From: Chryseobacterium formosum
GTDB taxonomy: Bacteria > Bacteroidota > Bacteroidia > Flavobacteriales > Weeksellaceae
Length of the DNA stretch: 64,000 nt
Direction: 5' to 3'
Assembly: GCF_026460885.1 (NCBI RefSeq)
Contig: NZ_JAOVZW010000021.1
Coordinates: 62,001 to 126,000 of the forward strand
Shown: positions 50,148-59,697 of the stretch, one piece after another
Position numbering within the stretch: the stretch's first letter is position 1
Layout: each line of letters begins with the position of its first letter
Translations under genes and position numbers: made by a program
The notes under the pieces: generated by a model
What the model was told of the DNA's origin: nothing
Seen by the model: only the letters and a program-made list of their open reading frames with translations
Database searches by the model: none

Positions 50148-52301
50148 TTATTTTCCGCCGCCGCTGTTTTTCTCAACATCTGTTTTGGTATTTTCTCTTA
50201 CTTTCTGGTTTCCGAATCTTTTTACAAAAGTTAGTGCAAATCCGTGCCAGTCGGATCTGGTCGAGCTTCTTCTGCTGCTTGTTTCACTGAATCTTGTAGA
50301 ATCAAAATTTGGTCTTCCGAAAATATTCATCAACTGTAAGCTGAATTCCATTTGTGTTTTAGGGAAAATCTTTGTTGCCGAAATATTGTGGAAGATGTTG
50401 GTTCTGTTTGCTACCGAATTTCCGTTGTTTTGGTTAGAAACTTCTACCCATGCACTTACATTGATGTTTTTGTTAAAAAGATTGGTGTACGATAAGTTGG
50501 TTGAACCTGACCAAAAACTGATATAGTTAGGAGCAAATTCAAGATCATTTCGCTCGTTGAAATCACTATTATCAATGTAATTCCATCCGAAGCTCAAATT
50601 CACATTCAGTTTATTTTTCAGAAAAGACTGATTGGTGTTCGCAAAGAGATTATATTTATGAACTTTCCCAATATAATTAGTAGATTCGGTAATGATTTTG
50701 TCTCCTTCTGTTACATCAGTAGACCAGTAATCCTGATTGGTGTACTGATATCTTGCAGAAAGAAAATATTTCTTCATAAATCCAAATTTCATATATAATC
50801 TGTCGCTCGGGTTAGGAAGAAGATCAAGATTTCCTCTGGTGTAGAAGCCGTCGCTTGTAGGCTGCAGGAAAGGATTAAACTCGGCGTACCAAGGTCTCCA
50901 AAAATTTTTATTGTAGGTTAAGCTTATATCATATTTGTCGGAGAAAGAATATTTAACCAAAATACTTGGGAAAAGCTTTCCATAAGATTCATTTCTTGAA
51001 TTTCCGGTGATATCCTGTCGGATTTTATAGTCGATATATTCGTAACGAAGACCGACTCTTGTTTCTAGTTTTTCGAAAAATGTTTTGGAATAATTGGCGT
51101 AAGCAGAACCAATCATATCTTCGTAATGGAATGTATCTTTTCTACTCAGACCATCTGAAAGAGAACCGTAAATTTCATTTGGTATAACATTGTTATTAAA
51201 ATCTATTTTTCCTCCAATTTCAAAATTTCCTCCTGATTTTCCAAAGGGTTGTGTATAATCAAGCTTGACGTAATAATTTCGGCTTTCAGTGTCTGAAAGT
51301 ACACCAAGTTCCTGAATATCTGTATTTGTACTTGTAACGGTATTTCTTTGGAAAAAGCTGTTCTCAGATTCTCCGTTATAGTTTGTACCTAAATTTACAT
51401 CTAAAATTCTGTTCTTTTCTTTATCATAGTATTTGTAAAAAAAGTTGGTTCCTAAAGTACTGTTTACAGCAGATGATTTCTGGGATTGGTTTCTTACAAA
51501 ATCAAATTCATTATTTTTAGTTTGTGAAGATTCAGAATCTGATGTATTATTGGATGTCCCACGATAAAGCTCGAGAATTACCCCAATTGTATTTTTATCG
51601 TTAAGTTCATATTCAGAAGTAGATGAAATTGATGGGTTTTTAGCTTTCCAGATATTGTTTGTAGATCCTTCTGTTACAATATTGTCTTTATAAATGTTGT
51701 ATAGAAAAGTGTTGCTCTGCACCCAAGTATTGTCGCTGTAACTTCCGACGAATGTCTGAGTAAATTTCTTCTTATGATAATTAAGGTTAAGATTGGTGTA
51801 CTGTGAGTTTTGGGTATTTTGTCTGTTGTTTAGCGTAATGCTACCTTTCATTCCTTCATCATCACGTTTTTTTAAGACAATATTAATGACAGAACCTGAA
51901 GCCTCATATCGGGAAGACGGACTTGTAATCACTTCAATTTTCATCAAATTATCTGCAGGAATTGTCTGCAGATATTCTTTTAATTCTTTTCCGGTAAAAA
52001 CAGATTTTCTGTCGTTGATATAAACGGTTACAGATTCTCCTTCGGCTTTTAGGGCATCGTTATTGTCAATGCTTACCAAAGGAGTCATTCTTAAGACATC
52101 CCAAGTTGTATTTCCTGCAAGAATAGAAGAATTGGCAACATTAAATACAGTTCTGTCAACCTTAGCTTCAACTGTTGGTTTTCTGTAAGTCATGGTTACC
52201 GCTTCAATCTTTTCTTCTTTAGAGTTTAAAGTATCTTTACTTTGCTGCGCAAAAGCCAGAGTTCCTATTAATAAAGCGATTGGTGCTAAAATCTTTTTCA
52301 T
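50148..52301 (-). CDS. TonB-dependent outer-membrane receptor
   Basis: The 717 residues have a signal peptide (KKILAPIALLIGTLAFAQ) and a short linker. The plug domain runs over about 45-150 (TTWDVLRMTPLVSIDNNDAL; VITSPSSRYEASGSVINIVL), followed by a long beta barrel with alternating aromatic strands. It lacks the carboxypeptidase-regulatory-like domain usual for the group. It ends in a basic tail, not a typical aromatic terminal strand. It imports an unknown ligand across the outer membrane with TonB energy. The transcript is separate from the receptor upstream, with a terminator at 52421-52452. Confidence 0.85.
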   Translation of the reverse strand: MKKILAPIALLIGTLAFAQQSKDTLNSKEEKIEAVTMTYRKPTVEAKVDRTVFNVANSSILAGNTTWDVLRMTPLVSIDNNDALKAEGESVTVYINDRKSVFTGKELKEYLQTIPADNLMKIEVITSPSSRYEASGSVINIVLKKRDDEGMKGSITLNNRQNTQNSQYTNLNLNYHKKKFTQTFVGSYSDNTWVQSNTFLYNIYKDNIVTEGSTNNIWKAKNPSISSTSEYELNDKNTIGVILELYRGTSNNTSDSESSQTKNNEFDFVRNQSQKSSAVNSTLGTNFFYKYYDKEKNRILDVNLGTNYNGESENSFFQRNTVTSTNTDIQELGVLSDTESRNYYVKLDYTQPFGKSGGNFEIGGKIDFNNNVIPNEIYGSLSDGLSRKDTFHYEDMIGSAYANYSKTFFEKLETRVGLRYEYIDYKIRQDITGNSRNESYGKLFPSILVKYSFSDKYDISLTYNKNFWRPWYAEFNPFLQPTSDGFYTRGNLDLLPNPSDRLYMKFGFMKKYFLSARYQYTNQDYWSTDVTEGDKIITESTNYIGKVHKYNLFANTNQSFLKNKLNVNLSFGWNYIDNSDFNERNDLEFAPNYISFWSGSTNLSYTNLFNKNINVSAWVEVSNQNNGNSVANRTNIFHNISATKIFPKTQMEFSLQLMNIFGRPNFDSTRFSETSSRRSSTRSDWHGFALTFVKRFGNQKVRENTKTDVEKNSGGGK

Positions 52302-52420
52302 TAAGGTTATTAATTGTAACTATAAGACACATGAATGGGAATATTTGTTACATCAGATAACTGTTAAATTCTGTTAATTTGCAATTAATTTTTGAAACAC
52401 CTTTAAAATCAGGGTAATAA

Positions 52421-52452
52421 AAAAGCTATTCCGTTGTAATGAAATAGCTTTT
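52421..52452 (-). terminator. Terminator after the DUF4249 gene
   Basis: AAAAGCTATT (52421-52430) pairs perfectly with AATAGCTTTT (52443-52452); on the minus strand T-rich DNA follows. It closes the receptor-DUF4249 transcript. Confidence 0.7.
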
Positions 52453-52471
52453 ACTAAAATTATAATTTTTT

Positions 52472-53280
52472 TTATTGAATAACAATACTTTTCTTTCTCA
52501 CGGTATGTGCTGAAAAATATCCTAAAGCTCCGTTACTGATATTACTTGGCGGATTTGCCGGAGTAATTCCTCCTCCTGGACCGCCTCCCGAAAGTTGAAG
52601 AAGAGCAGAGTAGAAGGTGTAGACATTTTGGTCAATACATTGCATTTCTACATGAATGGTATCTCCTACAACAACTTTGATGTCATCAGGATCTTCACCG
52701 TCATCGTTTGGTAAAATTAAAGGTCTCTGATTGGGCATTCCATTATTTACATTGTCTGAAAATTCCGAAAAATATTGCTTAGGATTATTGTTAACCGTAT
52801 AACTGAAAAGATAACGGTTCCTAAAGCTTGGGGATCTGCAAAAACGGGTAAAAGTGTATAACTTGTTTCTCCACCGACTATGAAAGAATCCTGATCTAAA
52901 CCTTCGAAAACAACGGCTTCAGGCATTGTACTTGTCGAAATATATTCTTTTCCTTCTGCCTGAATTTTCAAAGTATACGTTCTTCCGGATTGTCCAACAA
53001 AAGTTGAAGTTTGATATCTTCCGTTTCCTACGTATAGTAAAGTTTCGGTTTGACCTGTGTTGTCGCTTAAAACAACCTTTGCATTTTCGATTGCTGGATA
53101 TTGATTAGCCTGAGTAAAAGCTACCGATTTTGTGATTTTCACATAATACGGACCTGCTTGATCGGTTACGTTTCCTTCAATCACGATTTGTCCACTTTGG
53201 TCTTCTAAATCTAAATCTATCTCTTTTTCACAAGAAGTGACTAAAAAGAGTGATAATATAATTAAAAATATATTTTTCAT
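52472..53280 (-). pseudogene. DUF4249 lipoprotein gene with a one-base frameshift
   Basis: The ATG at 53280 begins a lipoprotein signal (NIFLIILSLFLVTSCEKEID, lipobox cysteine in VTSC). A DUF4249 body follows (GQIVIEGNVTDQAGPYYVKI; VLSDNTGQTETLLYVGNGRY) up to ADPQALG near 52822. There the frame breaks. The protein continues in another frame (NRYLFSYTVNNNPKQYFSEF and later MPNQRPLILPNDDGEDPDD) to a stop at 52472. One missing A in GGAACC (minus strand, 52815-52821) explains the switch: 809 bases plus one makes exactly 270 codons. DUF4249 proteins partner with the TonB receptor encoded immediately upstream. Sequencing error versus true mutation cannot be told from one sequence. Confidence 0.8.
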
Positions 53281-53287
53281 AATAAAA

Positions 53288-55624
53288 TTAGAATTTGAAG
53301 TTATAAGTAATGTTCGGAACCCATTTGAAAAGTGAAGTCTGCATTGCTCTTGTTGTTCCAGGATTGTTCGGATTATCTTCAAAAGTAATTGTGTATGCAT
53401 TTTCTCTTCCATAAACATTGTAAATTCCGAATGACCAGGAACCTTTCCAGCGTTTGTTAGAAATTGGTTCATAGGTTGCGCTCAAATCCATTCTGTGATA
53501 AGCAGGCATTCTGTCGGCGTTTCTGTTGCTGTATTGGAAAATAGTTTGTCCGTTCAGTTCATATTTTCCGGTTGGGAAAGTCACTGCATTTCCTGTGCTG
53601 TAAAGGAATAATCCAGAGAAAGACCATTTTGGATTTAACTGATAAGTTGCTACAACGGAAAGGTCATGCGTTTTATCTTGTCTTGCATCATACCATTGAT
53701 TATCATTGATTCCGTCTATTTTTCTCTCGGTTTTAGATAAAGTATAAGAAATCCAACCTGTTAACTTTCCGCTTTTCTTTTTGGCAATTAATTCTAAACC
53801 ATAAGCTCTTCCTTTTCCGAATAACAACTCACTTTCTACATCTGCGGCAGTATCAAATGAAATTTGCGCACCGTTTTTATAATCGATTTGATTCTGCATT
53901 GATTTGTAATAAATCTCGGCATTCAATTCATAATTATTGTTGTTGAAATTTCGGCTGTAACCTGCACTGATTTGGTCTGAAATTTCTGGCTTTACAGTGT
54001 AACTGCTTCCAATCCACTGATCGGTCGGGTTTCCGCTTCCGCTGTTGCTTAATAAATGTAAATTCTGTGTATTTCTAGAGTAACCTCCTTTCACACTGCT
54101 CACTTCATTAATTCTGTAATTCGCTGTAATTCTGGGTTCAAGATTGATATACGTTTTTCCGAATTTTCCTTTTTCTAAAAATTCAGAATCAGTTAAAACT
54201 CCATTTTGATAAGTGTTAAAAGTATCGCCACCCAAAACACTGAACATTGCCAATCTCGCTCCGTAATTAATTGTCAGTTTTTCAGTTGCTTTAAAATCAT
54301 CGTTGATATACACTGCATTTTCCCAGGAATATCTCGGGTTTCGTGGAAAACTACTTACACTCGTTCCCGAAGCACTACTTGGCGTAATCGTATGATAAAT
54401 AGATTGTAAACCAAATTTAACTGAATGTTTATTTCCTGCAAACCAAGAGAAATCCTGTTTTAAATTCCAGTCTTCAATTTCAGAATCCAATCCGAAAGTA
54501 TTGTTGTTACTGCTCAACGCAACATTATAATTGTAATTGCTGTAAATGAATGAAGTATTTGAAAATAATTTACTGTTGATAATACTGTTCCAACGCAAAG
54601 TTGCTGTTGTATTTCCCCAGTCTGTTGAAAAAGTATCGCCCAAACCTAAAACATCTCTTCCAAAATATCCCGATAAATACAAACGGTTATTGTCATTAAT
54701 CTGATAATTGGCTTTTAAATTTAAATCATAAAAATAGAGCTTACTGTCTTTAAAATCATCCGTTGCTTTCAAAAAAACATCGGCATAAGTTCGTCTTCCC
54801 GAAACAATAAATGAAGATTTTTCTTTCTGAATCGGTCCTTCTACGCTTAATCTACTACTGATTAATCCAATTCCTCCGTTTACGTTATAATCTTTGTTGT
54901 TTCCGTCTTTCATTTTAACGTCTAAAACAGAAGAAAGTCGACCTCCGTATTGAGCCGGACTATTTCCTTTAATGATACTCACATCTTTCAACGCATCACT
55001 GTTGAAAGTACTGAAAAATCCAAGCAAATGCGAAGCGTTGTATACCGCTGCTTCATCCAATAAAATCAAATTCTGGTCGGTTGCGCCACCTCTTACGGAA
55101 AATCCGCTGCTTCCTTCACCATTACTCTTAATTCCGGGCAAAAGTTGAATGGTTTTCATCACATCTTTTTCACCGAATAATACAGGAAGCTTATCGATTT
55201 GTTTAATACTTAAAGTTTCAGTTCCCATTTGTGCAGATGAAAGATTTTTGTCTTTCTTCACCGCAGAAATTACAACTTCATCAATTTCTTTCACTCTGTC
55301 ATTTCCTTCCTGATTCAATTGCAGATTTAATTTTAAATCACTTTCAACTGTAATATTTTGTTGAAAATCTTTAAAACCAGGATTGGAAACAACCAAAGTA
55401 TAAGTGCCTTGCGGAAGAGAAAGCGAGTAAAATCCGTATTCATTGGCGATAACAGAAATCGTTGGATCTTCGGCAACTTTCACGGCAACTCCAAGAAGTA
55501 ACTCACCGTTTTTCTGATCTTTAATTGTTCCGCTTACAGAATATTTCTGCTGTGCAAAAACGACTGTGCTGAAACAGACCGCAGCAATAGTTGTTGCAAC
55601 TTTAAAGGATGTTTTGTGTATCAA
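53288..55624 (-). CDS. TonB-dependent receptor with carboxypeptidase-like domain
   Basis: The 778 residues start with a signal peptide (about 1-24). A carboxypeptidase-regulatory-like domain follows (about 28-110, YSVSGTIKDQKNGELLLGVA; EYGFYSLSLPQGTYTLVVSN). The plug domain runs over about 125-235 (KDVMKTIQLLPGIKSNGEGS; GFSVRGGATDQNLILLDEA), then a 22-strand barrel ends in an aromatic strand (LFKWVPNITYNFKF). Receptors of this type next to DUF4249 are common in Flavobacteriia; the ligand is unknown. The stop is 7 bases from the DUF4249 start. Confidence 0.9.
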   Translation of the reverse strand: MIHKTSFKVATTIAAVCFSTVVFAQQKYSVSGTIKDQKNGELLLGVAVKVAEDPTISVIANEYGFYSLSLPQGTYTLVVSNPGFKDFQQNITVESDLKLNLQLNQEGNDRVKEIDEVVISAVKKDKNLSSAQMGTETLSIKQIDKLPVLFGEKDVMKTIQLLPGIKSNGEGSSGFSVRGGATDQNLILLDEAAVYNASHLLGFFSTFNSDALKDVSIIKGNSPAQYGGRLSSVLDVKMKDGNNKDYNVNGGIGLISSRLSVEGPIQKEKSSFIVSGRRTYADVFLKATDDFKDSKLYFYDLNLKANYQINDNNRLYLSGYFGRDVLGLGDTFSTDWGNTTATLRWNSIINSKLFSNTSFIYSNYNYNVALSSNNNTFGLDSEIEDWNLKQDFSWFAGNKHSVKFGLQSIYHTITPSSASGTSVSSFPRNPRYSWENAVYINDDFKATEKLTINYGARLAMFSVLGGDTFNTYQNGVLTDSEFLEKGKFGKTYINLEPRITANYRINEVSSVKGGYSRNTQNLHLLSNSGSGNPTDQWIGSSYTVKPEISDQISAGYSRNFNNNNYELNAEIYYKSMQNQIDYKNGAQISFDTAADVESELLFGKGRAYGLELIAKKKSGKLTGWISYTLSKTERKIDGINDNQWYDARQDKTHDLSVVATYQLNPKWSFSGLFLYSTGNAVTFPTGKYELNGQTIFQYSNRNADRMPAYHRMDLSATYEPISNKRWKGSWSFGIYNVYGRENAYTITFEDNPNNPGTTRAMQTSLFKWVPNITYNFKF

Positions 55625-55716
55625 TTTTTCTAGTTTATTTTTTTAATGAAGGATAAGTTTTAAATTCCAATCAATGATTTTTAACTTTTAATTAAATATT
55701 TTAGTCATAGATTTGA

Positions 55717-55745
55717 GAAATATAAGCTTACAACTGCCTAAACAA
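55717..55745 (-). promoter_or_regulatory. Possible promoter of the receptor-DUF4249 operon
   Basis: On the minus strand TTG (55743-55745), an 18-base spacer and TATATTTC (55717-55724) match the Bacteroidota promoter at all but the last base of the -7 box, about 93 bases before the receptor start. Confidence 0.4.
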
Positions 55746-55789
55746 CGAGGTTGTGGTAGATTTATTGTTTAATGAATATTAATTGTTGT

Positions 55790-56431
55790 TTACGTTCCCA
55801 TCTCTATATCATCCCAATCAGAATCTTTATTAATGAGCCATTCCAAAGCTTTTCTTCTCTCGTAGACAATACCTTCATTAATTTTGGCTTCAACACCTTT
55901 TATTCTTTCATCCACACAATACCAATGATAACGATAATATAAATCAAGCATATTGTAAATTTCATCATCAGTTCTTAATTCAGTTAGCTGTTCGATTTTT
56001 TCATTATTTTCATTTTCCTCAAGATTGGGTAAAAATGTTGCCATGTTTTCGCCACACCATTCTGTTTCATCTATATTTGAAACTACTTTTGTTGCCCACA
56101 TCAATGCCCAAAGTCCTTCAAGATACCATCGCAGAGAGTTATTTTCGTAATCGCTCAGTTCGTCATTATCTTTAAGCAGAATTTCATTTTCCCAATTGGA
56201 AAGATGTGAAGTTAAATCATGTTTTTCAATCCATTTTCTGATAAAAGATATCGGAGCTTCAAATGAAATATTAATTAAAGCATTCATCACCGACATTCTG
56301 CCTTTTATTTTGTCTAAACTTCTTGTATTTGGGTCTTCCAAAACAGGAAGCCAAGAATTGAATCTATAATTTTTGTCAGCTATAATTTGATTGTTAATTT
56401 CTCTTACCTTAATTTTTTGTTCTTCAGTCAT
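55790..56431 (-). CDS. DUF4272 domain protein
   Basis: The 213 residues fit DUF4272: GRMSVMNALINISFEAP, WYLEGLWALMWATKVV, MLDLYYRYHWYCVDERIK, GIVYERRKALEWLI and the ending WDDIEMGT (family ending WDd-x-x-x-DT). The protein is cytoplasmic and no activity is known. It is a single gene divergent from the thiamin operon. Families of this kind also occur in immunity loci, but it lies far from the island. Confidence 0.75.
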   Translation of the reverse strand: MTEEQKIKVREINNQIIADKNYRFNSWLPVLEDPNTRSLDKIKGRMSVMNALINISFEAPISFIRKWIEKHDLTSHLSNWENEILLKDNDELSDYENNSLRWYLEGLWALMWATKVVSNIDETEWCGENMATFLPNLEENENNEKIEQLTELRTDDEIYNMLDLYYRYHWYCVDERIKGVEAKINEGIVYERRKALEWLINKDSDWDDIEMGT

Positions 56432-56614
56432 TTTTTTTGGATTTGATAAATGAATGGATTAATATCTCTAATTTGAGATTTATAATTTTTTTTCGTTCGC
56501 TAACATACAAAAAATGGTTTTATATAAGGTTCTTTCAGATGTTAATCATTTACTAAATATGTAAGAACTATAAGTTCGTTTCATCATTAAATTTGAGATT
56601 TCATCATGATTATT

Positions 56615-56646
56615 TTTGAGTTTAACTCCAAAATATTGTATATTTG
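56615..56646 (+). promoter_or_regulatory. Promoter of the thiamin salvage operon
   Basis: TTTG (56615-56618), a 20-base spacer and TATATTTG (56639-56646) match the Bacteroidota consensus fully. The predicted start site, about 7 bases downstream, coincides with the first base of the riboswitch P1 stem at 56653. Confidence 0.7.
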
Positions 56647-56652
56647 TTTCAC

Positions 56653-56728
56653 GCTTTAGGGGTATTCTGAAAAGAATTGAGAGAGTCCCTTTGAACCTGA
56701 TACGACTCACATCGACGTAGGGAAAAGC
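56653..56728 (+). promoter_or_regulatory. TPP riboswitch (thi box)
   Basis: The conserved thi-box parts are in order: AGGGGTATTC, TTGAGAGAGTCCC, TTTGAACCTGATACGACTC and CGTAGGGAAAAGC. GCTTT (56653-56657) and AAAGC (56724-56728) close P1. Binding of thiamin pyrophosphate should repress the downstream salvage genes. The first P1 strand plus AGG is also complementary to CCTAAAGC at 56773-56780 near the thiM start, so an alternative fold is possible. Confidence 0.92.
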
Positions 56729-56800
56729 AGGAATGCATCTTTTGATGTTTTCTTTCTTATTCTATCTGTTTTCCTAAAGCTTATTTAAATCAAAAAGTAA

Positions 56801-57598
56801 ATGGAAAACAACCTTTGGAATTACATTCAATCTGTAAAAAATCAATCGCCGCTTGTTCATAATATTACCAATTTTGTGGTAATGAATAACACCGCCAATG
56901 CGCTTTTGGCAGTCGGAGCTTCACCGATTATGGCTCACGCAAAATCAGAAATCAAAGAAATAGTCGCCATTTCTAATGCCGTCGTTATCAATATAGGAAC
57001 ACTCAATGAATATTGGTCTGAATCGATGTTGATTGCTGCAGAAGAAGCTTTGAAACTTAATAAAACTTGGATTCTTGATCCGGTGGGAGCGGGTGCAACT
57101 TCTTTCAGAGATGAGGTTTTGGCGAAGCTTTTACAATTCAAGCCAACTGTAATTAGAGGAAATGCCTCGGAAATTATCGCTTTAGCCAAAGCCAATAAAA
57201 CTGTCACAAAAGGAGTTGACAGTACAGCAGAAAGTAATGAAGCAATTAATGCCGCAAAATATCTTGTTGAAAACTATCAATCTGTAGTTTGCATTTCGGG
57301 AGCTACAGATATTATTATTGATGATAAAGAAACTTATTTTGTTGAAAACGGACATCCATTAATGACCAAAGTAACAGGTTTGGGTTGTTCTGCTTCAGCA
57401 ATTGTTGGAGCTTTTGCCGGAATTTCTGAAAATAAAAATGAATCTACTGTTGCTGCGATGGCACTTCTTGGAATTGCAGGAGAATTATCTGAAAAAATTT
57501 CAAACGGACCGGGAAGTCTTCAAATGAATATTTTAGATAAGCTTTACAATATTTCTGAAAAGGAATTTTTTGAAAATGTAAAAGTTTCTAAGAAATGA
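56801..57598 (+). CDS. thiM: Hydroxyethylthiazole kinase
   Basis: The 265-residue ribokinase-fold enzyme has VHNITNFVVMNNTANALLAV near the start, ILDPVGAGATSFR (nucleotide/Mg site), VIRGNASEI and the anion-hole loop VTGLGCSASAIVGAFAG with the catalytic cysteine typical of ThiM. It phosphorylates 4-methyl-5-(hydroxyethyl)thiazole with ATP for thiamin salvage. It is the first gene after the TPP riboswitch. Its stop overlaps the thiE start by 4 bases. Confidence 0.95.
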   Translation: MENNLWNYIQSVKNQSPLVHNITNFVVMNNTANALLAVGASPIMAHAKSEIKEIVAISNAVVINIGTLNEYWSESMLIAAEEALKLNKTWILDPVGAGATSFRDEVLAKLLQFKPTVIRGNASEIIALAKANKTVTKGVDSTAESNEAINAAKYLVENYQSVVCISGATDIIIDDKETYFVENGHPLMTKVTGLGCSASAIVGAFAGISENKNESTVAAMALLGIAGELSEKISNGPGSLQMNILDKLYNISEKEFFENVKVSKK

Positions 57599-58230
57599 GT
57601 TTAATACAATCATTTCCTTATCAATTATATCTTGTGATTTCCGAAGCTGATTGTAAAGGAAGAAACTTTCTTGAAGTTGCCGAACAATCAATTTTAGGTG
57701 GAGTAGATATTATTCAATTACGTGAGAAAAATGCTTCTGACCAGGATTTTCTTGAAAAAGCCATTCGTCTCAAAGAAATTACTGACAAGTATGGAATTCC
57801 TTTAATCATTAATGATAATACTTTCGTAGCCAAAGAAGTCGATGCTTTTGGAATTCACGTCGGTAATAATGATACTCAACCAACTGTTTTGAGAGAAAAT
57901 TCATTTCAAAATAAAATGATTGGGTATTCCATCGAGTATTTGGAGCAACTTGAAAATCAGGAAACTGTTGTTTCGGATTATTTGGGAATTAGTCCGGTTT
58001 TCAGAACTGACACGAAGACAGATACGGTTACAGAATGGGGATTGGAAGGTTTAATGAAAATCAGAAAACTGACAGATAAACCACTGGTTGCCATCGGAAA
58101 TATTCACTTAAAAAATGCCAGAGCTGTGATAGATTCAGGAGCAGATTGTATCGCTGTGGTTTCTGAAATCTGCAGTGCTGGAAATCCTCAAAAAGCAGCT
58201 TTTAATCTAAAAAATGAAATCAACAAATGA
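57595..58230 (+). CDS. thiE: Thiamin-phosphate synthase
   Basis: This 211-residue TIM-barrel enzyme has QLREKNA (pyrophosphate site), PLIINDNTFVAKEVDAFGIH with VG following (HMP-PP site), GISPVFRTDTKTDT and VAIGNIHLKNARAVIDSGAD. It condenses HMP-PP and thiazole phosphate to thiamin phosphate. The start overlaps thiM and the end overlaps thiD by 4 bases each (ATGA), which indicates translational coupling. TKTDT replaces the more common TxTK(T/P) loop only slightly. Confidence 0.94.
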   Translation: MSLIQSFPYQLYLVISEADCKGRNFLEVAEQSILGGVDIIQLREKNASDQDFLEKAIRLKEITDKYGIPLIINDNTFVAKEVDAFGIHVGNNDTQPTVLRENSFQNKMIGYSIEYLEQLENQETVVSDYLGISPVFRTDTKTDTVTEWGLEGLMKIRKLTDKPLVAIGNIHLKNARAVIDSGADCIAVVSEICSAGNPQKAAFNLKNEINK

Positions 58231-59060
58231 CAAAATACAAATATCCATCAGTTCTCACGATTGCTGGTTTTGACGGAAGTGGAGGCGCCGGAATTCAGGC
58301 TGATATAAAAACGATTTCAGCTTTAGGATGTTATGCAACGTCAGTTTTGACGGCTTTGCCTGTTCAAAATACGATGGGCGTTCGAAATATTTTTCCGATT
58401 CCAGTCGAAGCAGTTTCCGAACAGATTGAATCAATTTTAGATGACATTTTTCCTGACGCCATCAAAATCGGAATGGTTCACACTCCTGAATTGGTTGAAA
58501 CCATTGTGGAAACTTTAGCCAAATATAAAAAAGCTCCGATTGTATTTGACCCTGTGATGGTTGCAACAAGCGGACATCGGCTGATTGAAGAAGAAACCAT
58601 TCAGACGATTATTGAGAAACTTTTCCCAATTTCAGATATCATCACTCCGAATATGGATGAAGCTTCAATTTTAGCCAATATGGAAGTGAAAACTTTAGAT
58701 GATATGAAAATTGCCGGAGAAAACATCAAAAAGTTAGGTTGTAAGCATATTTTATTGAAAGGCGGTCATCAAACCACCGAAAAAATAACCTCTCTATTTT
58801 ATAGTGATAATGATGATTTTCAAAATTTTGAATCTTTAAAATTAAATACAAAAAATACCCACGGTTCGGGTTGCACATTGTCATCAGCGATTGCTTCTTT
58901 CATTGCGAGAGGAAAATCTATGGGTGAAGCTGTGGCTTTTGCTCAAAACTATGTTTCAGAAGCGATTCTTAAAGGAAGCGACGTAAAGACCGGAAAAGGA
59001 AACGGGCCTTTGAATCACTTTTTTAATCCTCAAAAACTTATCAAGAATGAATTGGTCTGA
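58227..59060 (+). CDS. thiD: Hydroxymethylpyrimidine / phosphomethylpyrimidine kinase
   Basis: This 277-residue ribokinase-fold enzyme has TIAGFDGSGGAGIQADIKTI at the N-terminus, VFDPVMVATSGHRLI, ILLKGGHQ and the catalytic HGSGCTLSSAIASFIARG. It performs both phosphorylations from HMP to HMP-PP. The usual family start TIAGSD is TIAGFD here, with an aromatic residue replacing serine. The end overlaps tenA by 14 bases. Confidence 0.94.
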   Translation: MTKYKYPSVLTIAGFDGSGGAGIQADIKTISALGCYATSVLTALPVQNTMGVRNIFPIPVEAVSEQIESILDDIFPDAIKIGMVHTPELVETIVETLAKYKKAPIVFDPVMVATSGHRLIEEETIQTIIEKLFPISDIITPNMDEASILANMEVKTLDDMKIAGENIKKLGCKHILLKGGHQTTEKITSLFYSDNDDFQNFESLKLNTKNTHGSGCTLSSAIASFIARGKSMGEAVAFAQNYVSEAILKGSDVKTGKGNGPLNHFFNPQKLIKNELV

Positions 59061-59697
59061 AAACGCCTGGAAATCAATTGAAAATATTTACAACGACATC
59101 ATTGAAATGCCTTTTATTAAGGAATTGTCCGATGGAACTTTAGACAAAGAAAAATTCCAGTTTTATATTGCTCAGGATTCTTTGTATTTGGAACATTTCG
59201 GAAGAACTTTAGCCTTAATTGGCAGTAAGGCGCATCAGATTGAAGATGCTTTGGCGTATATGAGATTTGCAGAAAATGCGATTGTCGTTGAAAATGCTTT
59301 GCACGAATCTTATTTTAAAGAATTTGAAATTTTCAACAAAGGAATTTTAGAGCCTGTTTGTCATCATTATATTCATTTTTTGAGAAGTACCGCAGCTTTT
59401 GAGCCTGTTGAAGTGGCTTTTGCAGCGACTTTACCTTGCTTTTGGATTTATAAAGAAGTCGGAGATTATATTCTGAATCTTGAACAAACCTCAGAAAATC
59501 CTTACCAAAGCTGGATAGAGACTTACGGCGGAGAAGATTTTGCCGTTGCCGTTAAAACTGCCATCGAGATTTGCAACAAAGCCGCCGAAAACACAACTCC
59601 AGAAATAAGAAACCGAATGAATGAAGCTTTTATCACAGCTTCCAAACTCGAGTTTCAGTTTTGGCAGGCTGCTTATGACTTGAAAGTTTGGGAATAA
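59047..59697 (+). CDS. tenA: Thiaminase II / aminopyrimidine aminohydrolase
   Basis: The 216-residue all-helical TenA protein has D44 in QDSLYLEHFGRTL, the HHYIHFLRSTA region, active-site C131 in LPCFWIYKEVG, and the C-terminal LEFQFWQAAYDL helix. TenA hydrolyses degraded or base-modified thiamin pyrimidines to HMP for re-use. In this operon it supplies ThiD, completing a salvage-only set. No thiC, thiG, thiH or thiS is in the window. Confidence 0.93.
   Translation: MNWSENAWKSIENIYNDIIEMPFIKELSDGTLDKEKFQFYIAQDSLYLEHFGRTLALIGSKAHQIEDALAYMRFAENAIVVENALHESYFKEFEIFNKGILEPVCHHYIHFLRSTAAFEPVEVAFAATLPCFWIYKEVGDYILNLEQTSENPYQSWIETYGGEDFAVAVKTAIEICNKAAENTTPEIRNRMNEAFITASKLEFQFWQAAYDLKVWE

Noticed and set aside
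53281..53472. N-terminal extension of the DUF4249 gene
   Set aside because: It lies entirely within the receptor gene in another frame; the lipoprotein signal begins at the ATG of 53280.
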